Assembly (NCBI GenBank): GCA_035711465.1
Contig: DASTCC010000403.1
Coordinates: 1-19,027 of the forward strand
Direction of reading: 5' to 3'
Source: DASTCC01 sp035711465
GTDB taxonomy: Bacteria > Acidobacteriota > Vicinamibacteria > Vicinamibacterales > SCN-69-37
DNA length: 19,027 nucleotides
Made by a program: the position numbers and the translations under genes. Positions 10,901 to 17,904 of the stretch are shown here, piece by piece. The stretch's first letter is position 1. The number at the start of each line of letters is the position of its first letter. The notes under the pieces are model-generated. The model was not told where the DNA came from. It searched no databases and saw only the letters and a list, made by a program, of their open reading frames with translations.

Positions 10901-11045
10901 CATGACGGCCAACGGCAAGCCGTACACGAGCACCATCACCGTACGCGCGGATCCAATGCTCGCGAGCGGCGGCGCTCCGGCCGGCGCCATGCTCGCGCTC
11001 GACGCCGAGTCGCAGGACTCGACGGCGGCGCGCGGCAGAAAGTGA
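7989..11045 (+). CDS. Secreted BNR/Asp-box propeller protein, VPS10/sortilin-like
   Basis: 1018 aa from the ATG at 7989. A signal peptide covers about residues 1-26, with likely cleavage after LAA. The body has about ten Asp-box/BNR motifs of the S/T-x-D-x-G-x-T-W type, for example KSTDGGKTF (132-140), KTTDGGTTW (185-193), KSTNGGRTW (246-254), RSEDGGATW (328-336), RSMDGGKTW (371-379), MSPDGGTTW (583-591), VTRDGGATW (653-661) and KTTDYGKTW (710-718). This implies one or two large beta-propellers as in VPS10/sortilin-type bacterial proteins, often labelled glycosyl hydrolase without biochemical proof. Gly-rich loops lie at about 293-308 and 901-962; a short beta domain (about 963-990, GVYKITMTANGKPY) follows. 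Ligand and activity are unknown. It is a single-gene unit ending at a strong hairpin. Confidence 0.9.
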   Translation: MRAHVLGWVRLTGLGVVALAGTTLAAQSGITPADPMLKDLRWRNIGNANLIGRISAVDALENDFATVVVGSASGGVWKSTSAGASWETIFDTYASASIGDVKINQRNPNIIWVGTGEECGRNSAAWGDGLYKSTDGGKTFQNVGGPLKESYNIGKIVLHPANENIVYVAAIGNIWAPIGERGLFKTTDGGTTWTKLGGGLPEDPTTGAIDMVMDPSNPEVLYVTFWQRIRYPWVLKSGGPNSGIFKSTNGGRTWTKLTRGMPEGDLGRIGIAISRQNPRILMAHVEHGFQPQCGGRGGGGGRGGAQGQPPPQDPACTDLTKLGAGMYRSEDGGATWTFLDRNISRPFYYMHVQISPLDPNYIFSYNINYRRSMDGGKTWVGTGAPQGGHCYHALWLDPHNKGRYYIGSDGGLNLTHDDGETSLRFNNINVTQYYDVAVDMREPYYVCGGLQDAGSSCGPAATRAAGIYTSDWYNLSGGDGYHAEIDPKDWRNVYTESQPDQQGGNVGLSNIETRGRQSVRPNKNNIVNWDQYITPQMEDLAEKNNWGRQPQQMGPIRYNWSTPILLSPNNNRQLYIGGNHLLMSPDGGTTWRLISPDLSKNDPERTIRRSGGLTPDENPGGGAEYHATIITISESQVEPGNVWVGTDDGNIQVTRDGGATWQKVGIEGMPGLPQSDLWVSRVEASHHTRGLAYATIDGHRMAKYSPWVYKTTDYGKTWTRISTGIPEGHPLYVVREDLKNPNLLFAGSEFAAFYSLNAGQSWQRLNANLPTVAVHHLEIHPRDGDLVAGTHGRGIWVLDDITPLQQMTPAVQSSEAHLFQARPAVQWLSIQPQHNGGNLAFVGQNPTRNAVVNYYLSDKVSGNVTFEITDISASGKCTGSFPAAAGINRVEWTMRWDPAPAGQAGAAGRGGRGAGGGGGGQFQGRGGGGGGGACLIAANAAPPAGGRGGGGGGRGGGGGAGRVEPGVYKITMTANGKPYTSTITVRADPMLASGGAPAGAMLALDAESQDSTAARGRK

Positions 11046-11066
11046 CGACTTAGAGCGCTCACTGGT

Positions 11067-11096
11067 GGGGCGGCTGATCTGCGGATCGGCCGCCCC
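11067..11096 (+). terminator. GC-rich hairpin after the BNR gene
   Basis: GGGGCGGC (11067-11074) pairs perfectly with GCCGCCCC (11089-11096). Inside, GATC pairs with GATC around a TGCG loop, with one T-G wobble between the two stems. It begins 21 bases after the stop. Only ATTCCTCC follows, not a T tract, so it is a terminator-like or RNA-stabilising stem rather than a textbook intrinsic terminator. Confidence 0.7.
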
Positions 11097-11132
11097 ATTC
11101 CTCCTGCACGAGGCCAACCTCAGATGGGCCTG

Positions 11133-11207
11133 GCGTCTCCGAAGATGTAGTGATTGAACCACTCGACTGCATCACCGCGCGCATCGACTTCGGCTTATTG
11201 ATGCCGT
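11133..11207. pseudogene. Degraded second copy of an S9 peptidase 3' end
   Basis: This stretch matches 11756-11837, the 3' end of the S9 peptidase gene, with one substitution in the long matching blocks and a 7-bp deletion that breaks the frame. It covers the codons just after the catalytic His through GDA near the C-terminus, and in this copy the frame ends GDARPI. Weaker similarity continues to about 11120. It is a remnant of a duplicated or paralogous peptidase gene lying just beyond the DinB gene. Confidence 0.88.
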
Positions 11208-11692
11208 CCCCTCCTCCTCACTTCCTCTGAGGTCAAGCCGAACAGCGGCGGTGTCTCGATGCCGCAGAGCCGCAGCATCACGTAGATCTGTCCCCGATGA
11301 TGCGCCTCGTGCTCGGCCATCGACCGCAGCCACTTCCACGCGGCCAGCGAGGCGCCGCCGGGTGTGGTCACCGCGCGATCGAGGTCGGCCTCCGATAACG
11401 TGCGCAATTGCGCCATCGAGTCCTGATGCAGATCGCGCGCGAACTTCAGGATGGCATCCTTGCCGTCGGCCAGCTCCGCCCCGTGCGAGGTGTAGCGACT
11501 GGGCCGGCCACGCGCGTTCTCCACGAACATCCAGCGCTCGCTGACGGCGAGGTGCCGAATCAGATCGGCAAACGTCCACACGCCGCCGCCGGGCGTCCAG
11601 TCCATCCGATCCGCCGGCACGAGCTCGGCGACACGCAGCGTCCGTTGCCTGGCGTTGTCCCAGTAACGAAGGAAGTCGTCGAGCCGAGACAT
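11195..11692 (-). CDS. DinB-family protein (putative metal-dependent, four-helix)
   Basis: 165 aa, typical of DinB/DUF664 proteins, four-helix-bundle proteins with a three-histidine metal site; members include thiol transferases and many of unknown function. This is not DNA polymerase IV. Candidate metal ligands are a His in LIRHLAVSERW (about 48) and two in HEAHHRGQIYVML (about 129 and 133). A good ribosome binding site, AAGGAG, lies five to six bases before the ATG at 11692. The gene follows the S9 peptidase by 38 bases, so co-transcription is likely. The last residues (RRRGRHQ) and the TAA stop lie at the border of, or inside, the degraded peptidase copy; the stop depends on a base that differs between the two copies. 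The original C-terminus may have been altered. Confidence 0.85.
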   Translation of the reverse strand: MSRLDDFLRYWDNARQRTLRVAELVPADRMDWTPGGGVWTFADLIRHLAVSERWMFVENARGRPSRYTSHGAELADGKDAILKFARDLHQDSMAQLRTLSEADLDRAVTTPGGASLAAWKWLRSMAEHEAHHRGQIYVMLRLCGIETPPLFGLTSEEVRRRGRHQ

Positions 11693-11701
11693 GGTTCTCC
11701 T

Positions 11702-11733
11702 TCAAGTCTTCAAGCCTTCGAGCCTCCAAGTCA
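11702..11733. repeat. Four tandem octamers, TCAAGCCT type
   Basis: TCAAGTCT, TCAAGCCT, TCGAGCCT and CCAAGTCA run head to tail from 11702 to 11733. They fill the gap between the S9 peptidase and DinB genes and include the peptidase stop codon on the minus strand. A related CCAAGCC(T) array is at 17704-17742. Confidence 0.7.
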
Positions 11734-13746
11734 CCTACCTGTCAGATCCGGCTTCGCGTCTCCGAAGATGTAGTGATTGAACCACGCGAGGTTGTGCTGC
11801 ATCACCGCGCGCATCGACTTCGGCTTGTTGATGCCGTGGCCAAAGCCTTTGTAGACGATCATCTCGACCGGCACGCCGCGATCTTCGAGGCCCTGACGCA
11901 GCTCGTAGGCGTTCGGGATCGGCACGCGGCGGTCGAGCTCGCCGTGCTGGATCAGCGTCGGCGTCTTCGCCGACTTGATGTAGGACATCGGCGAGGTCTT
12001 GAGATAGATCTCCGGATCGTCGCCGGGATCGTCGCCGAGGTAGTTGATCGTGAACGGCGTGATGTCGGTGTTGTAGTAGTACGTCGCCCAGTTGGAGATG
12101 CCGGCGCCGACCGAGATCGCCTTGAAGCGATCCGACGACGTCGTCAGGAACGCGGAGATGTAGCCGCCCTGGCTCCAGCCCATGCTGCCGACGCGCGCCG
12201 GGTCGACCCAGCCGAGGCCGACGAGGTGATCGACGCCGGAGATCACGTCCCAGGCGTCGCCGACGCCGAGGTTGCGGACGTTGAGCATCCGGAACTTCTC
12301 GCCGTAGCCGGCGCTGCCGCGGTAGTTGACCTTGAGGATGAGCGCGCCGCGCGCGGCCCAGATGTCGGCCGGGTAGTAGCGCGCGTCGGGCGTCAGCAGC
12401 GACGGCCGATCGATGCCGGTCGGGCCGCCGTGGATGACGCAGAGCAGCGCGTACTTCTTCGCCGGATCGAAATCTGCGGGCTTGATCAGCACGCCTTCGA
12501 TCGTCGTGCCGTCCTGGCTCTTCCACGAGATCACCTCGCGCGTGCCGAGCACGAACGGCTTCGCCTGGTCGGTCGACTTCGTCAGCGCCCGCGGCGCGAA
12601 CGGCTGCGCGTCGGTGACGTAGACTTCGGTCAGCGACGTCGGCGACGAGGCGGTGAAGGCGATGCGGCGGCCGTCGGCGGACAGCGAGAACCCGCCGGCG
12701 AGCAGCGCATCCGGTCGCGAGACCCGCGTGATCGCGAGCGTCGCCGGATTCAGCGTGAACAGATGCGTGCTGGTCTTCTGGCTGCCGGAGAAGTAGATGG
12801 CGTCGTTTCGCCACGCCACCAAGCCGGGCTGCTCGTCGAATGCATCGGTGAGCGACCGCGGCGTGCCGCCGGTCGCCGGCACCACGGCGAGCCGAACGTT
12901 ACGGGCGAAGTAGTCGCGCCGGCCCATCGCGCTGGAGAACAGAATCTGCTTCCCGTCCGGCGACCAGCGCGGCGCGTTGTCCGGCCCCGGCTGGGTCACG
13001 AGCGGCGTCACCGCGTCGCCGGCGAGGGTCAACAGGAACACGTCAGCCGTATCGCCCTGGACGAGATCCGGATTCTTCGTGGCGCTGAAGGCGATCTTCT
13101 GCCCGTCGGGCGACCACGAAAACGGCCCGACCGTGAAGTCCTTCCCCTTCGTCCGCCGAGTGCCCGTCGCCGGCTTCGTCATCGCCGCGGCGACGTCGAT
13201 CGTGTAGAGGTGCGAGTGCGTGTACTCGCGGCGCACGACCTCGAAGTCGCCGAGCTGATCGCGGCGCTCCTTCGCCGCAGCCGGCGGCGGATCGGGGGCG
13301 GTGTAGGCGATCGTGCTGCCGTCAGGCGACCACGCGAACGATCCAACCGAAGTCTCCGATTTCGTCAGCGGCAACGCTTCGCCGCCGTCCGGCCGGATGG
13401 CGAAGATCTGATTGCGATCGCCGACACGTCCGCTCGTGAACGCGAGCCACTGACTGTCGGGCGACCACTGCGCCCCGCCAACGCTCTTGTCGCCGCGCGT
13501 CAGCTGGAACGTCCGGCCGGTACCGACGTTCGCGAGCCAGAGATGCGTCACGAAGGCATCCTGGATCAGATCGGTTTCGGTGACGGTGTAGGCCACCCAC
13601 TGACCGTCGGGCGAGATCTGCGCGCCGCCAATCGACGTGAGCGCGAGCAGATCGTCGACCGTCGGCACCCGCTTCGCGGATTGAGCGTTGAGCGACGGCA
13701 GGCTGACGGCGAGCGCAAGGACAGCAAGGAGCACAGGGCGGCGCAT
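11731..13746 (-). CDS. Secreted S9-family serine peptidase (prolyl oligopeptidase-like)
   Basis: 671 aa. The start at 13746 gives a signal peptide (MRRPVLLAVLALAVSLPSLN, cleavage near NAQS); the frame is open to 13821 without support. The N-terminal half is a beta-propeller with repeated WSPDG-type blades (GAQISPDGQWVAY, FAWSPDGSTIAY, FSWSPDGQKIAF, PRWSPDGKQILF). The C-terminal alpha/beta-hydrolase domain (from about 410) contains the catalytic triad S525 (GWSQGG), D605 (ELDRRVP) and H637 (FGHGI). The enzyme should cleave short peptides outside the cytoplasm, acting as an acylaminoacyl or dipeptidyl peptidase; specificity cannot be read. There is no obvious Shine-Dalgarno; TAGAAT lies eight bases before the ATG. 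Part of its 3' end is duplicated on the far side of the DinB gene. Confidence 0.93.
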   Translation of the reverse strand: MRRPVLLAVLALAVSLPSLNAQSAKRVPTVDDLLALTSIGGAQISPDGQWVAYTVTETDLIQDAFVTHLWLANVGTGRTFQLTRGDKSVGGAQWSPDSQWLAFTSGRVGDRNQIFAIRPDGGEALPLTKSETSVGSFAWSPDGSTIAYTAPDPPPAAAKERRDQLGDFEVVRREYTHSHLYTIDVAAAMTKPATGTRRTKGKDFTVGPFSWSPDGQKIAFSATKNPDLVQGDTADVFLLTLAGDAVTPLVTQPGPDNAPRWSPDGKQILFSSAMGRRDYFARNVRLAVVPATGGTPRSLTDAFDEQPGLVAWRNDAIYFSGSQKTSTHLFTLNPATLAITRVSRPDALLAGGFSLSADGRRIAFTASSPTSLTEVYVTDAQPFAPRALTKSTDQAKPFVLGTREVISWKSQDGTTIEGVLIKPADFDPAKKYALLCVIHGGPTGIDRPSLLTPDARYYPADIWAARGALILKVNYRGSAGYGEKFRMLNVRNLGVGDAWDVISGVDHLVGLGWVDPARVGSMGWSQGGYISAFLTTSSDRFKAISVGAGISNWATYYYNTDITPFTINYLGDDPGDDPEIYLKTSPMSYIKSAKTPTLIQHGELDRRVPIPNAYELRQGLEDRGVPVEMIVYKGFGHGINKPKSMRAVMQHNLAWFNHYIFGDAKPDLTGR
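11756..11837. repeat. Intact copy of the 3'-end direct repeat
   Basis: This is the partner of 11133-11207, inside the S9 peptidase gene between the catalytic His codon and the C-terminus. Two long blocks match: 30 bases with no difference at one end and about 41 bases with a single G/A difference at the other. The two are separated by the 7-bp length difference. Confidence 0.88.
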
Positions 13747-13754
13747 GGCCCCAT

Positions 13755-13760
13755 ATTCTA
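13755..13760 (-). promoter_or_regulatory. TAGAAT, -10-like element
   Basis: On the minus strand TAGAAT ends eight bases before the peptidase ATG at 13746. Any -35 would fall inside the large inverted repeat that begins four bases upstream. It is the same hexamer and spacing class as the element at 2891-2896. Confidence 0.35.
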
Positions 13761-13764
13761 GACA

Positions 13765-13873
13765 CCCCGAAGCCGCGCGCGTAGCGCGCGCGCTGAGGGC
13801 CGACACTGCGCGGGGCCCCACCCCCGCGCCGCGTCAGGCCCTCAGCGCCCCCGCTACGCGCGGGGCTTCGGGG
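13765..13873. repeat. 37-bp inverted repeat with 35-base centre
   Basis: The left arm (13765-13801) and right arm (13837-13873) are complementary over 37 bases with three mismatches, beginning CCCCGAAGCC and ending GGCTTCGGGG. The 35-base centre has a further GCGCGGGG/CCCCGCGC pairing. It fills almost the whole space between the PD40 gene stop and the S9 peptidase promoter region. It could be a REP/REPIN-type element or a bidirectional hairpin that ends transcription of the upstream gene. Confidence 0.85.
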
Positions 13874-13875
13874 AG

Positions 13876-14856
13876 TCAGCGACTCAACCGCGTGATCCTG
13901 CCCGTCTCGATCTCGACGACGTAAATCGCGCGGTATTGGGACGCCTCCTGCGCGTCGGTGGGACGGTCTTCGGGGACCTGGACGTAGGCGATCTTGGTGC
14001 CGTCCGGCGACCAGTGCGGATCGATCGCGCCGCCGGTCGACGGCGTGACCAGCAGGCGCTGGTCCGTGCCGTCGGCGTTCATCGTGAAGATCTCCGTGCG
14101 GTTGTTGCGCCAGCTCATGAACGCGATCTTCGAGCCGTCGGGCGACCACGACGGGTACATGCCGTTCAACGGGTCGTGCGTGAGCTGCGTCGTCTCGCGC
14201 GTCGGCAGGTACATCACGTGGACGTCGTTCCAGACGTGATACGCCAGACGGCTGCCGTCGGGCGAGAACTTTGGGAACCAGTTGGTCGCGCCGCTCCTGG
14301 TGAGCCGCTCCACGCCGCTGCCATCGGCGTTCATCGAGTACAGATCGAACTCCGGCCGCGAGTCGCGATCCGACATGAACACGATCGTCTTGCCGTCCGG
14401 CGACCAGGACGCGGAGACGTCGCGGCCGGGATGGTTGGTCAGCCGCGTCCGCCCCATGCCGTCGGCGTCCATGAGGTAGATCTCGAAGTTGCCGTCGCGG
14501 TCGGTGTCGTAGGCGATGCGGCGGCCGTCGGGTGAGAACGCCGGACCGCCCTCGTCGGCGTCGGGCGTGTTCGTGAGGTTGCGCGCGCGGGTGCCGTCGG
14601 CCGCCATCACGAACAGATCGGCCTTGCCGTTGCTCTGCTCCGAGTAATAGACGATCTGCTCGCCGCTGGGCGACCAGCTCGGGGCGCCGTCGCGGACGGC
14701 GCGGCTCGCCCAGGCCCAGTGATAGATGGCCCAGCCGAGAAGGACGGCGCCGACGGCGACGCCCGCGAAGGCCGCGATCTGCGACCAGGGCGGGCGTCCA
14801 CCGCGTTTGGCCGCCGCGCGATCCGACGCGCGGCGTTGTTGACGAGTGTCAGCCAA
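13876..14856 (-). CDS. PD40/TolB-type beta-propeller protein, membrane-anchored
   Basis: 326 aa. The frame begins with TTG at 14856, directly after an in-frame TGA, so no longer version is possible; the weak purine run GAGAGA lies five bases upstream. A basic N-terminus (residues 1-21) is followed by one membrane segment (about 25-47), then a six-bladed propeller. Blades are marked by WSPSGEQIVYY (60-70), FSPDGRRIAYD (107-117), WSPDGKTIVFM (151-161), FSPDGSRLAYH (197-207), WSPDGSKIAFM (237-247) and WSPDGTKIAYV (282-292), several followed by (M)(D/N)ADG turns. These are PD40 repeats as in TolB. It is probably anchored in the inner membrane with the propeller in the periplasm. It follows the DPP4-like peptidase by 25 bases, indicating one operon. 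There is no peptidase domain, so it is likely a binding or scaffold protein. Confidence 0.87.
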   Translation of the reverse strand: MADTRQQRRASDRAAAKRGGRPPWSQIAAFAGVAVGAVLLGWAIYHWAWASRAVRDGAPSWSPSGEQIVYYSEQSNGKADLFVMAADGTRARNLTNTPDADEGGPAFSPDGRRIAYDTDRDGNFEIYLMDADGMGRTRLTNHPGRDVSASWSPDGKTIVFMSDRDSRPEFDLYSMNADGSGVERLTRSGATNWFPKFSPDGSRLAYHVWNDVHVMYLPTRETTQLTHDPLNGMYPSWSPDGSKIAFMSWRNNRTEIFTMNADGTDQRLLVTPSTGGAIDPHWSPDGTKIAYVQVPEDRPTDAQEASQYRAIYVVEIETGRITRLSR

Positions 14857-14881
14857 TCAGGTCTCTCGCGCTCTCCTGTCC

Positions 14882-17602
14882 TTATCGGCGGATCTGCTGC
14901 TCCTTCATAATTTCAATGATGTCGGTGCTCATCGGCGCGGATCCGAGCAGGTGCTGCGAGAAATAGTCCACCCGCCGCCAGAATACGTAATCGGCCACCG
15001 GCCCGAACCCGTGCCGCATCCCGGGCAGCAGGATGAAGTCGAAGCGCTTGTTGGCTTTGATCAGCGCGTCGATCACCCGATAGGTCCCGGCCGGATGCAC
15101 GTTGTTGTCGATGTCGCCGGTAATCAGCAGCAGTTTGCCCTTCAGGTTCTTGGCGATGTCCTGGTTCTTGTCGATGTCGTACTGGAAGACGGGGTTGCCC
15201 TCGTCGTCTTCGGTTTCCTTGACGCCGTCGTGCTTCTCACTCCACCAGCGGTTGTAAATCGCGTTGTCGTGGTTGCCCGACTCCGAGATGCCGACCTTGA
15301 AGAAGTCGGGGAAGCCGAACATCGCCGCCGCGGTCATGAAGCCCCCGCCCGAGTGGCCGTAAATGCCGACCTTGTCGAGATCGATCCACGGATACTTCTT
15401 GGCGAGCTGCTCGACCGCCGCTTTCTTGTCGGCGAGCCCGTAGTCGCGCAGGTTGCCGTAGCCGTAGTTGTGGTACCACTTCGACCGCTGCGGGTTGCCG
15501 CCGCGGTTGCCGACCTCGATGACGATGAACCCGATGTTGGCAAGCGCCACGTTGGCGTTGCGCGGCGAGAAGGTCTTGGTGACCGACTCGGTCTGCGGCC
15601 CCGGGTAGACGTAGAGGATCACCGGGTACTGCTTCGAGGCGTCGAAGTCGAACGGCTTGTACATGGTGCCGTAGAGGTCGGTGATGCCGTCGTCGGCCTT
15701 CACGGCGAAGGGCTCGGGATACTTGAAGCCGGCCTCGAGCAGGGCCGAGACGTCGGTCTTCTCGAGATCCATGACCTTGTTGCCCATGGTGTCGTAGAGG
15801 ACGGACACCGGGGCGGAGTCGACCCGCGAGGAGTTGTCGACGAAGAACGTGTTCTTGTCGTTCATCGCGACGCTGTGCGACGCGTTGCCCGGGTTGAGCA
15901 GCTTCGTCTCGCCGGTGTCGATGTTGACGCGGTAGAGATGCTGGAAGTACGGATCCTCCGTCGGTTCACGGCCGACCGCGGTGACGTACATCGTTCGCGT
16001 CGCGTCGTCGATCGAGGTGATGCCGGTCACGACGAACTCGCCGCTCGTGACCTGCCGGACCAGCGTGCCGTCGGCGTTGTAGAGGTAGTAGTGCCCCCAG
16101 CCGTCGCGCTCGGACCAGTGCAGCAGCTGCTTGCCGCCGTTGAGGAAGCGGAGCGGCTGGATCTCGATGTAGGTGTTCGACCGCTCCGGAATGACCACCC
16201 GCGACTCGCCGGTCGCGGTATTCGCTTCGACGATGTCGATGCGCTTCAGGTCGCGTGAGGTGCGGTTGTAGTAGACCTTGTCGCCGGCGGTGGCGAGCCA
16301 CCGCGACGCGGTCTCCTGCTTTTCGCGCTGGATGTTGGTGAGCGGCGCCGTGGCCAGGCCCATCTGCTGGTCCTTGAACGCCTCGGTCTTGATTTTCGTG
16401 CTCTTGACGCCGGGGATGTCGAAGACGTAGAGCTCGGTCTGCGGCTGGTCGCGCTCGCCGGGCATGCCGTACTTGTAGGTCTCGAGGCGCGGCCGCGGGT
16501 TGGCGAGCGAGTTGATGACCCACAGGTCCTTCACGTTGCGCGAGTCGCTGCGGGTGATCGAGAACTTGGCGTTGTCCTGCGACCACGAGATCCCGCCGGC
16601 GCGCGTGCGCGGGCCGAACTTCTTGTCCATCTCGGTCGGCGTCGTCCGCGCCGCGCCGCCGGCGCGGCCGCCGCGGCCCCCGCCCTGCTGCTGCTCGTTC
16701 TGCTCGTCGTCTTCGTCGCCGTCGCCGCCGCCGCGGCCGCTGTTCGCGGCGTAGCCGTAGTACTGAATGCCGTCGGTCGTCAGCGGCGTTTCGACGACGC
16801 TGGGGTCGTCGGCCTTGGCCTTCGCCTTCTCCAGGTTGGCCGCGTCCATCATGAACAGGTTGTGACCGCGGGCGAAGACGGCGATCTTCTTGTCGGGCGA
16901 CACCTGCGCCCAGTTCGGCGTCGCGCGTTCCGGCTTGTACTTGTCGTTCAGCGTCACCGTCCCGGTCGCGATCTCGTACTCGAGCCACCACTCCGCCGTC
17001 TGATTCGCGCCGCCGCCGCCCGCCCGGCCGCCGCGGCCGCCCTGCTCTTGATCGCCGCCGCGACCGCCACGACCGCGCTGGCCTTCTTCAGTCTGGTCCT
17101 CGAGCTGTTGCTGCGTGCCGACGAGCTCGTTCCCCGACGCGGCGACGACGCGCGCGTCGCGCGGCAGCCGCACGCTGAATCGGATCTTGGTGTCGTTCTC
17201 GATGAAGCGGATGGTGTCGATCGGCAGATGCTGCGCGTCGTACGGCGTCCGCAGGATCCGCGTCAGCTGCGCCGCCATCTTGGCGTTGTCCCAGAGCGGC
17301 GTCTTCGTCTTCTTGACCGGATCGACGATGTACCAGGACTGCCCGGCGGGCGTCTCGTAGGTGTACCAGAAGCGGTCGCTGAACTCGAGCCAGCGCGGCG
17401 TCACCGCGGTGGAGAACACGTACTTCCCGACCTTCGCAGATGTCCAGCGCGAGGCCAGGTCGTAGTTGGGCTTGGGCAGATCCCGTTCGGACGACCCCAC
17501 GCGCGCACTCGCGGCCGCAGGCGCCGCCGCCTGCCGCGCGCCGAGCGGAACCGCCGTAAACGCCAGGGTCAGCGCAAGGGCGGCATACACCAGCTTCTTC
17601 AT
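14882..17602 (-). CDS. Secreted S9 peptidase, dipeptidyl-peptidase IV-like
   Basis: 906 aa. Of two close ATGs (17608 and 17602), the second is preferred: GAGGAG sits six bases before it and directly abuts the first. A signal peptide follows (MKKLVYAALALTLAF, end near GARQ). A DPPIV-type beta-propeller occupies roughly 60-640, interrupted by two low-complexity inserts at about 171-200 (Gly/Arg/Gln) and 288-318 (Gly/Asp/Glu/Gln, then Gly/Arg). The catalytic domain (about 680-906) has S751 (GHSGGG), D832 (GDIDNNVH) and H864 (MRHGFG). The DNNVH context resembles the DDNVH of DPP4. Expected role: release of N-terminal dipeptides from peptides in the periplasm or outside. The catalytic domain is complete. 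It is first in the minus-strand run, followed by the PD40 gene 25 bases later. Confidence 0.93.
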   Translation of the reverse strand: MKKLVYAALALTLAFTAVPLGARQAAAPAAASARVGSSERDLPKPNYDLASRWTSAKVGKYVFSTAVTPRWLEFSDRFWYTYETPAGQSWYIVDPVKKTKTPLWDNAKMAAQLTRILRTPYDAQHLPIDTIRFIENDTKIRFSVRLPRDARVVAASGNELVGTQQQLEDQTEEGQRGRGGRGGDQEQGGRGGRAGGGGANQTAEWWLEYEIATGTVTLNDKYKPERATPNWAQVSPDKKIAVFARGHNLFMMDAANLEKAKAKADDPSVVETPLTTDGIQYYGYAANSGRGGGDGDEDDEQNEQQQGGGRGGRAGGAARTTPTEMDKKFGPRTRAGGISWSQDNAKFSITRSDSRNVKDLWVINSLANPRPRLETYKYGMPGERDQPQTELYVFDIPGVKSTKIKTEAFKDQQMGLATAPLTNIQREKQETASRWLATAGDKVYYNRTSRDLKRIDIVEANTATGESRVVIPERSNTYIEIQPLRFLNGGKQLLHWSERDGWGHYYLYNADGTLVRQVTSGEFVVTGITSIDDATRTMYVTAVGREPTEDPYFQHLYRVNIDTGETKLLNPGNASHSVAMNDKNTFFVDNSSRVDSAPVSVLYDTMGNKVMDLEKTDVSALLEAGFKYPEPFAVKADDGITDLYGTMYKPFDFDASKQYPVILYVYPGPQTESVTKTFSPRNANVALANIGFIVIEVGNRGGNPQRSKWYHNYGYGNLRDYGLADKKAAVEQLAKKYPWIDLDKVGIYGHSGGGFMTAAAMFGFPDFFKVGISESGNHDNAIYNRWWSEKHDGVKETEDDEGNPVFQYDIDKNQDIAKNLKGKLLLITGDIDNNVHPAGTYRVIDALIKANKRFDFILLPGMRHGFGPVADYVFWRRVDYFSQHLLGSAPMSTDIIEIMKEQQIRR

Positions 17603-17608
17603 GGCCAT

Positions 17609-17614
17609 CTCCTC
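17609..17614 (-). promoter_or_regulatory. Ribosome binding site GAGGAG of the DPP4-like peptidase
   Basis: The minus strand reads ACTGAGGAGATGGCCATGAAG. GAGGAG touches ATGGCC but is six bases from the ATG at 17602, so it selects the second ATG. Confidence 0.75.
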
Positions 17615-17652
17615 AGTTGGAACGGTCGGGCGGCAAGAGTGTAGCAGGGCTT

Positions 17653-17700
17653 GGGGCTGCGGGCTGCGGGCTGCGGGCTGCAGGTTCCAGGTTGTGCGGG
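17653..17700 (+). repeat. GGGCTGC heptamer array with G-quadruplex pattern
   Basis: Four G3 runs at 17654-17656, 17661-17663, 17668-17670 and 17675-17677 are spaced at exactly seven bases by CTGC. This satisfies the G3-N1-7 quadruplex rule. Degenerate units continue to about 17700 (GCAGGTTCCAGGTTGTGCGG). The array lies 51 bases upstream of the peptidase start and carries the G runs on the non-template-like plus strand relative to that gene. Confidence 0.8.
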
Positions 17701-17703
17701 CTG

Positions 17704-17742
17704 CCAAGCCTCCAAGCCCCAAGCCCCAAGCCTTTCAAGCCT
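17704..17742. repeat. CCAAGCC(T) tandem array
   Basis: Five head-to-tail units of 7 to 9 bases: CCAAGCCT, CCAAGCC, CCAAGCC, CCAAGCCT, TTCAAGCCT. It resembles the octamer array at 11702-11733. Confidence 0.75.
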
Positions 17743-17904
17743 CCTGGGTGCGGGCTGCGGCCGCAGGCACCGGGCGGCAGCTGCAGATTGCGGATTCTGA
17801 CAGGAAGACCTTTGGCGCAGATCGCAGGTTCTGCCACGTCAACTGCAATCCGCAGAATGAGTGGGGCTGATCGAACGGCACGGCGATTGATGGGTCGTCA
17901 CCCC

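Larger units (their letters stand above)
17603..17904. other. Repeat-rich intergenic region
   Basis: About 300 bases between divergent genes. It holds the leader of the DPP4-like peptidase with a possible minus-strand -10 TACACT (17643-17638), the GGGCTGC array, the CCAAGCC array and a patch with TGCGGATT (about 17788) and AATCCGCA (about 17849) as a loose inverted repeat. No RNA gene was recognised. Confidence 0.5.

Noticed and set aside
11195..11692. DNA polymerase IV for the DinB-family gene
   Set aside because: 165 aa with a three-histidine helical pattern belongs to the DinB/DUF664 metal-binding family, unrelated to the Y-family polymerase.
11773..13761. 662-codon plus-strand frame opposite the S9 peptidase
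   Set aside because: Antisense shadow of a gene with an intact catalytic triad and signal peptide.
14846..16258. 470-codon plus-strand frame opposite the DPP4-like peptidase
   Set aside because: Antisense shadow; Val/Asp/Arg-rich translation with no recognisable domain.
17653..17742. CRISPR array
   Set aside because: Units are 7-9 bases without unique spacers, and no cas genes are present.
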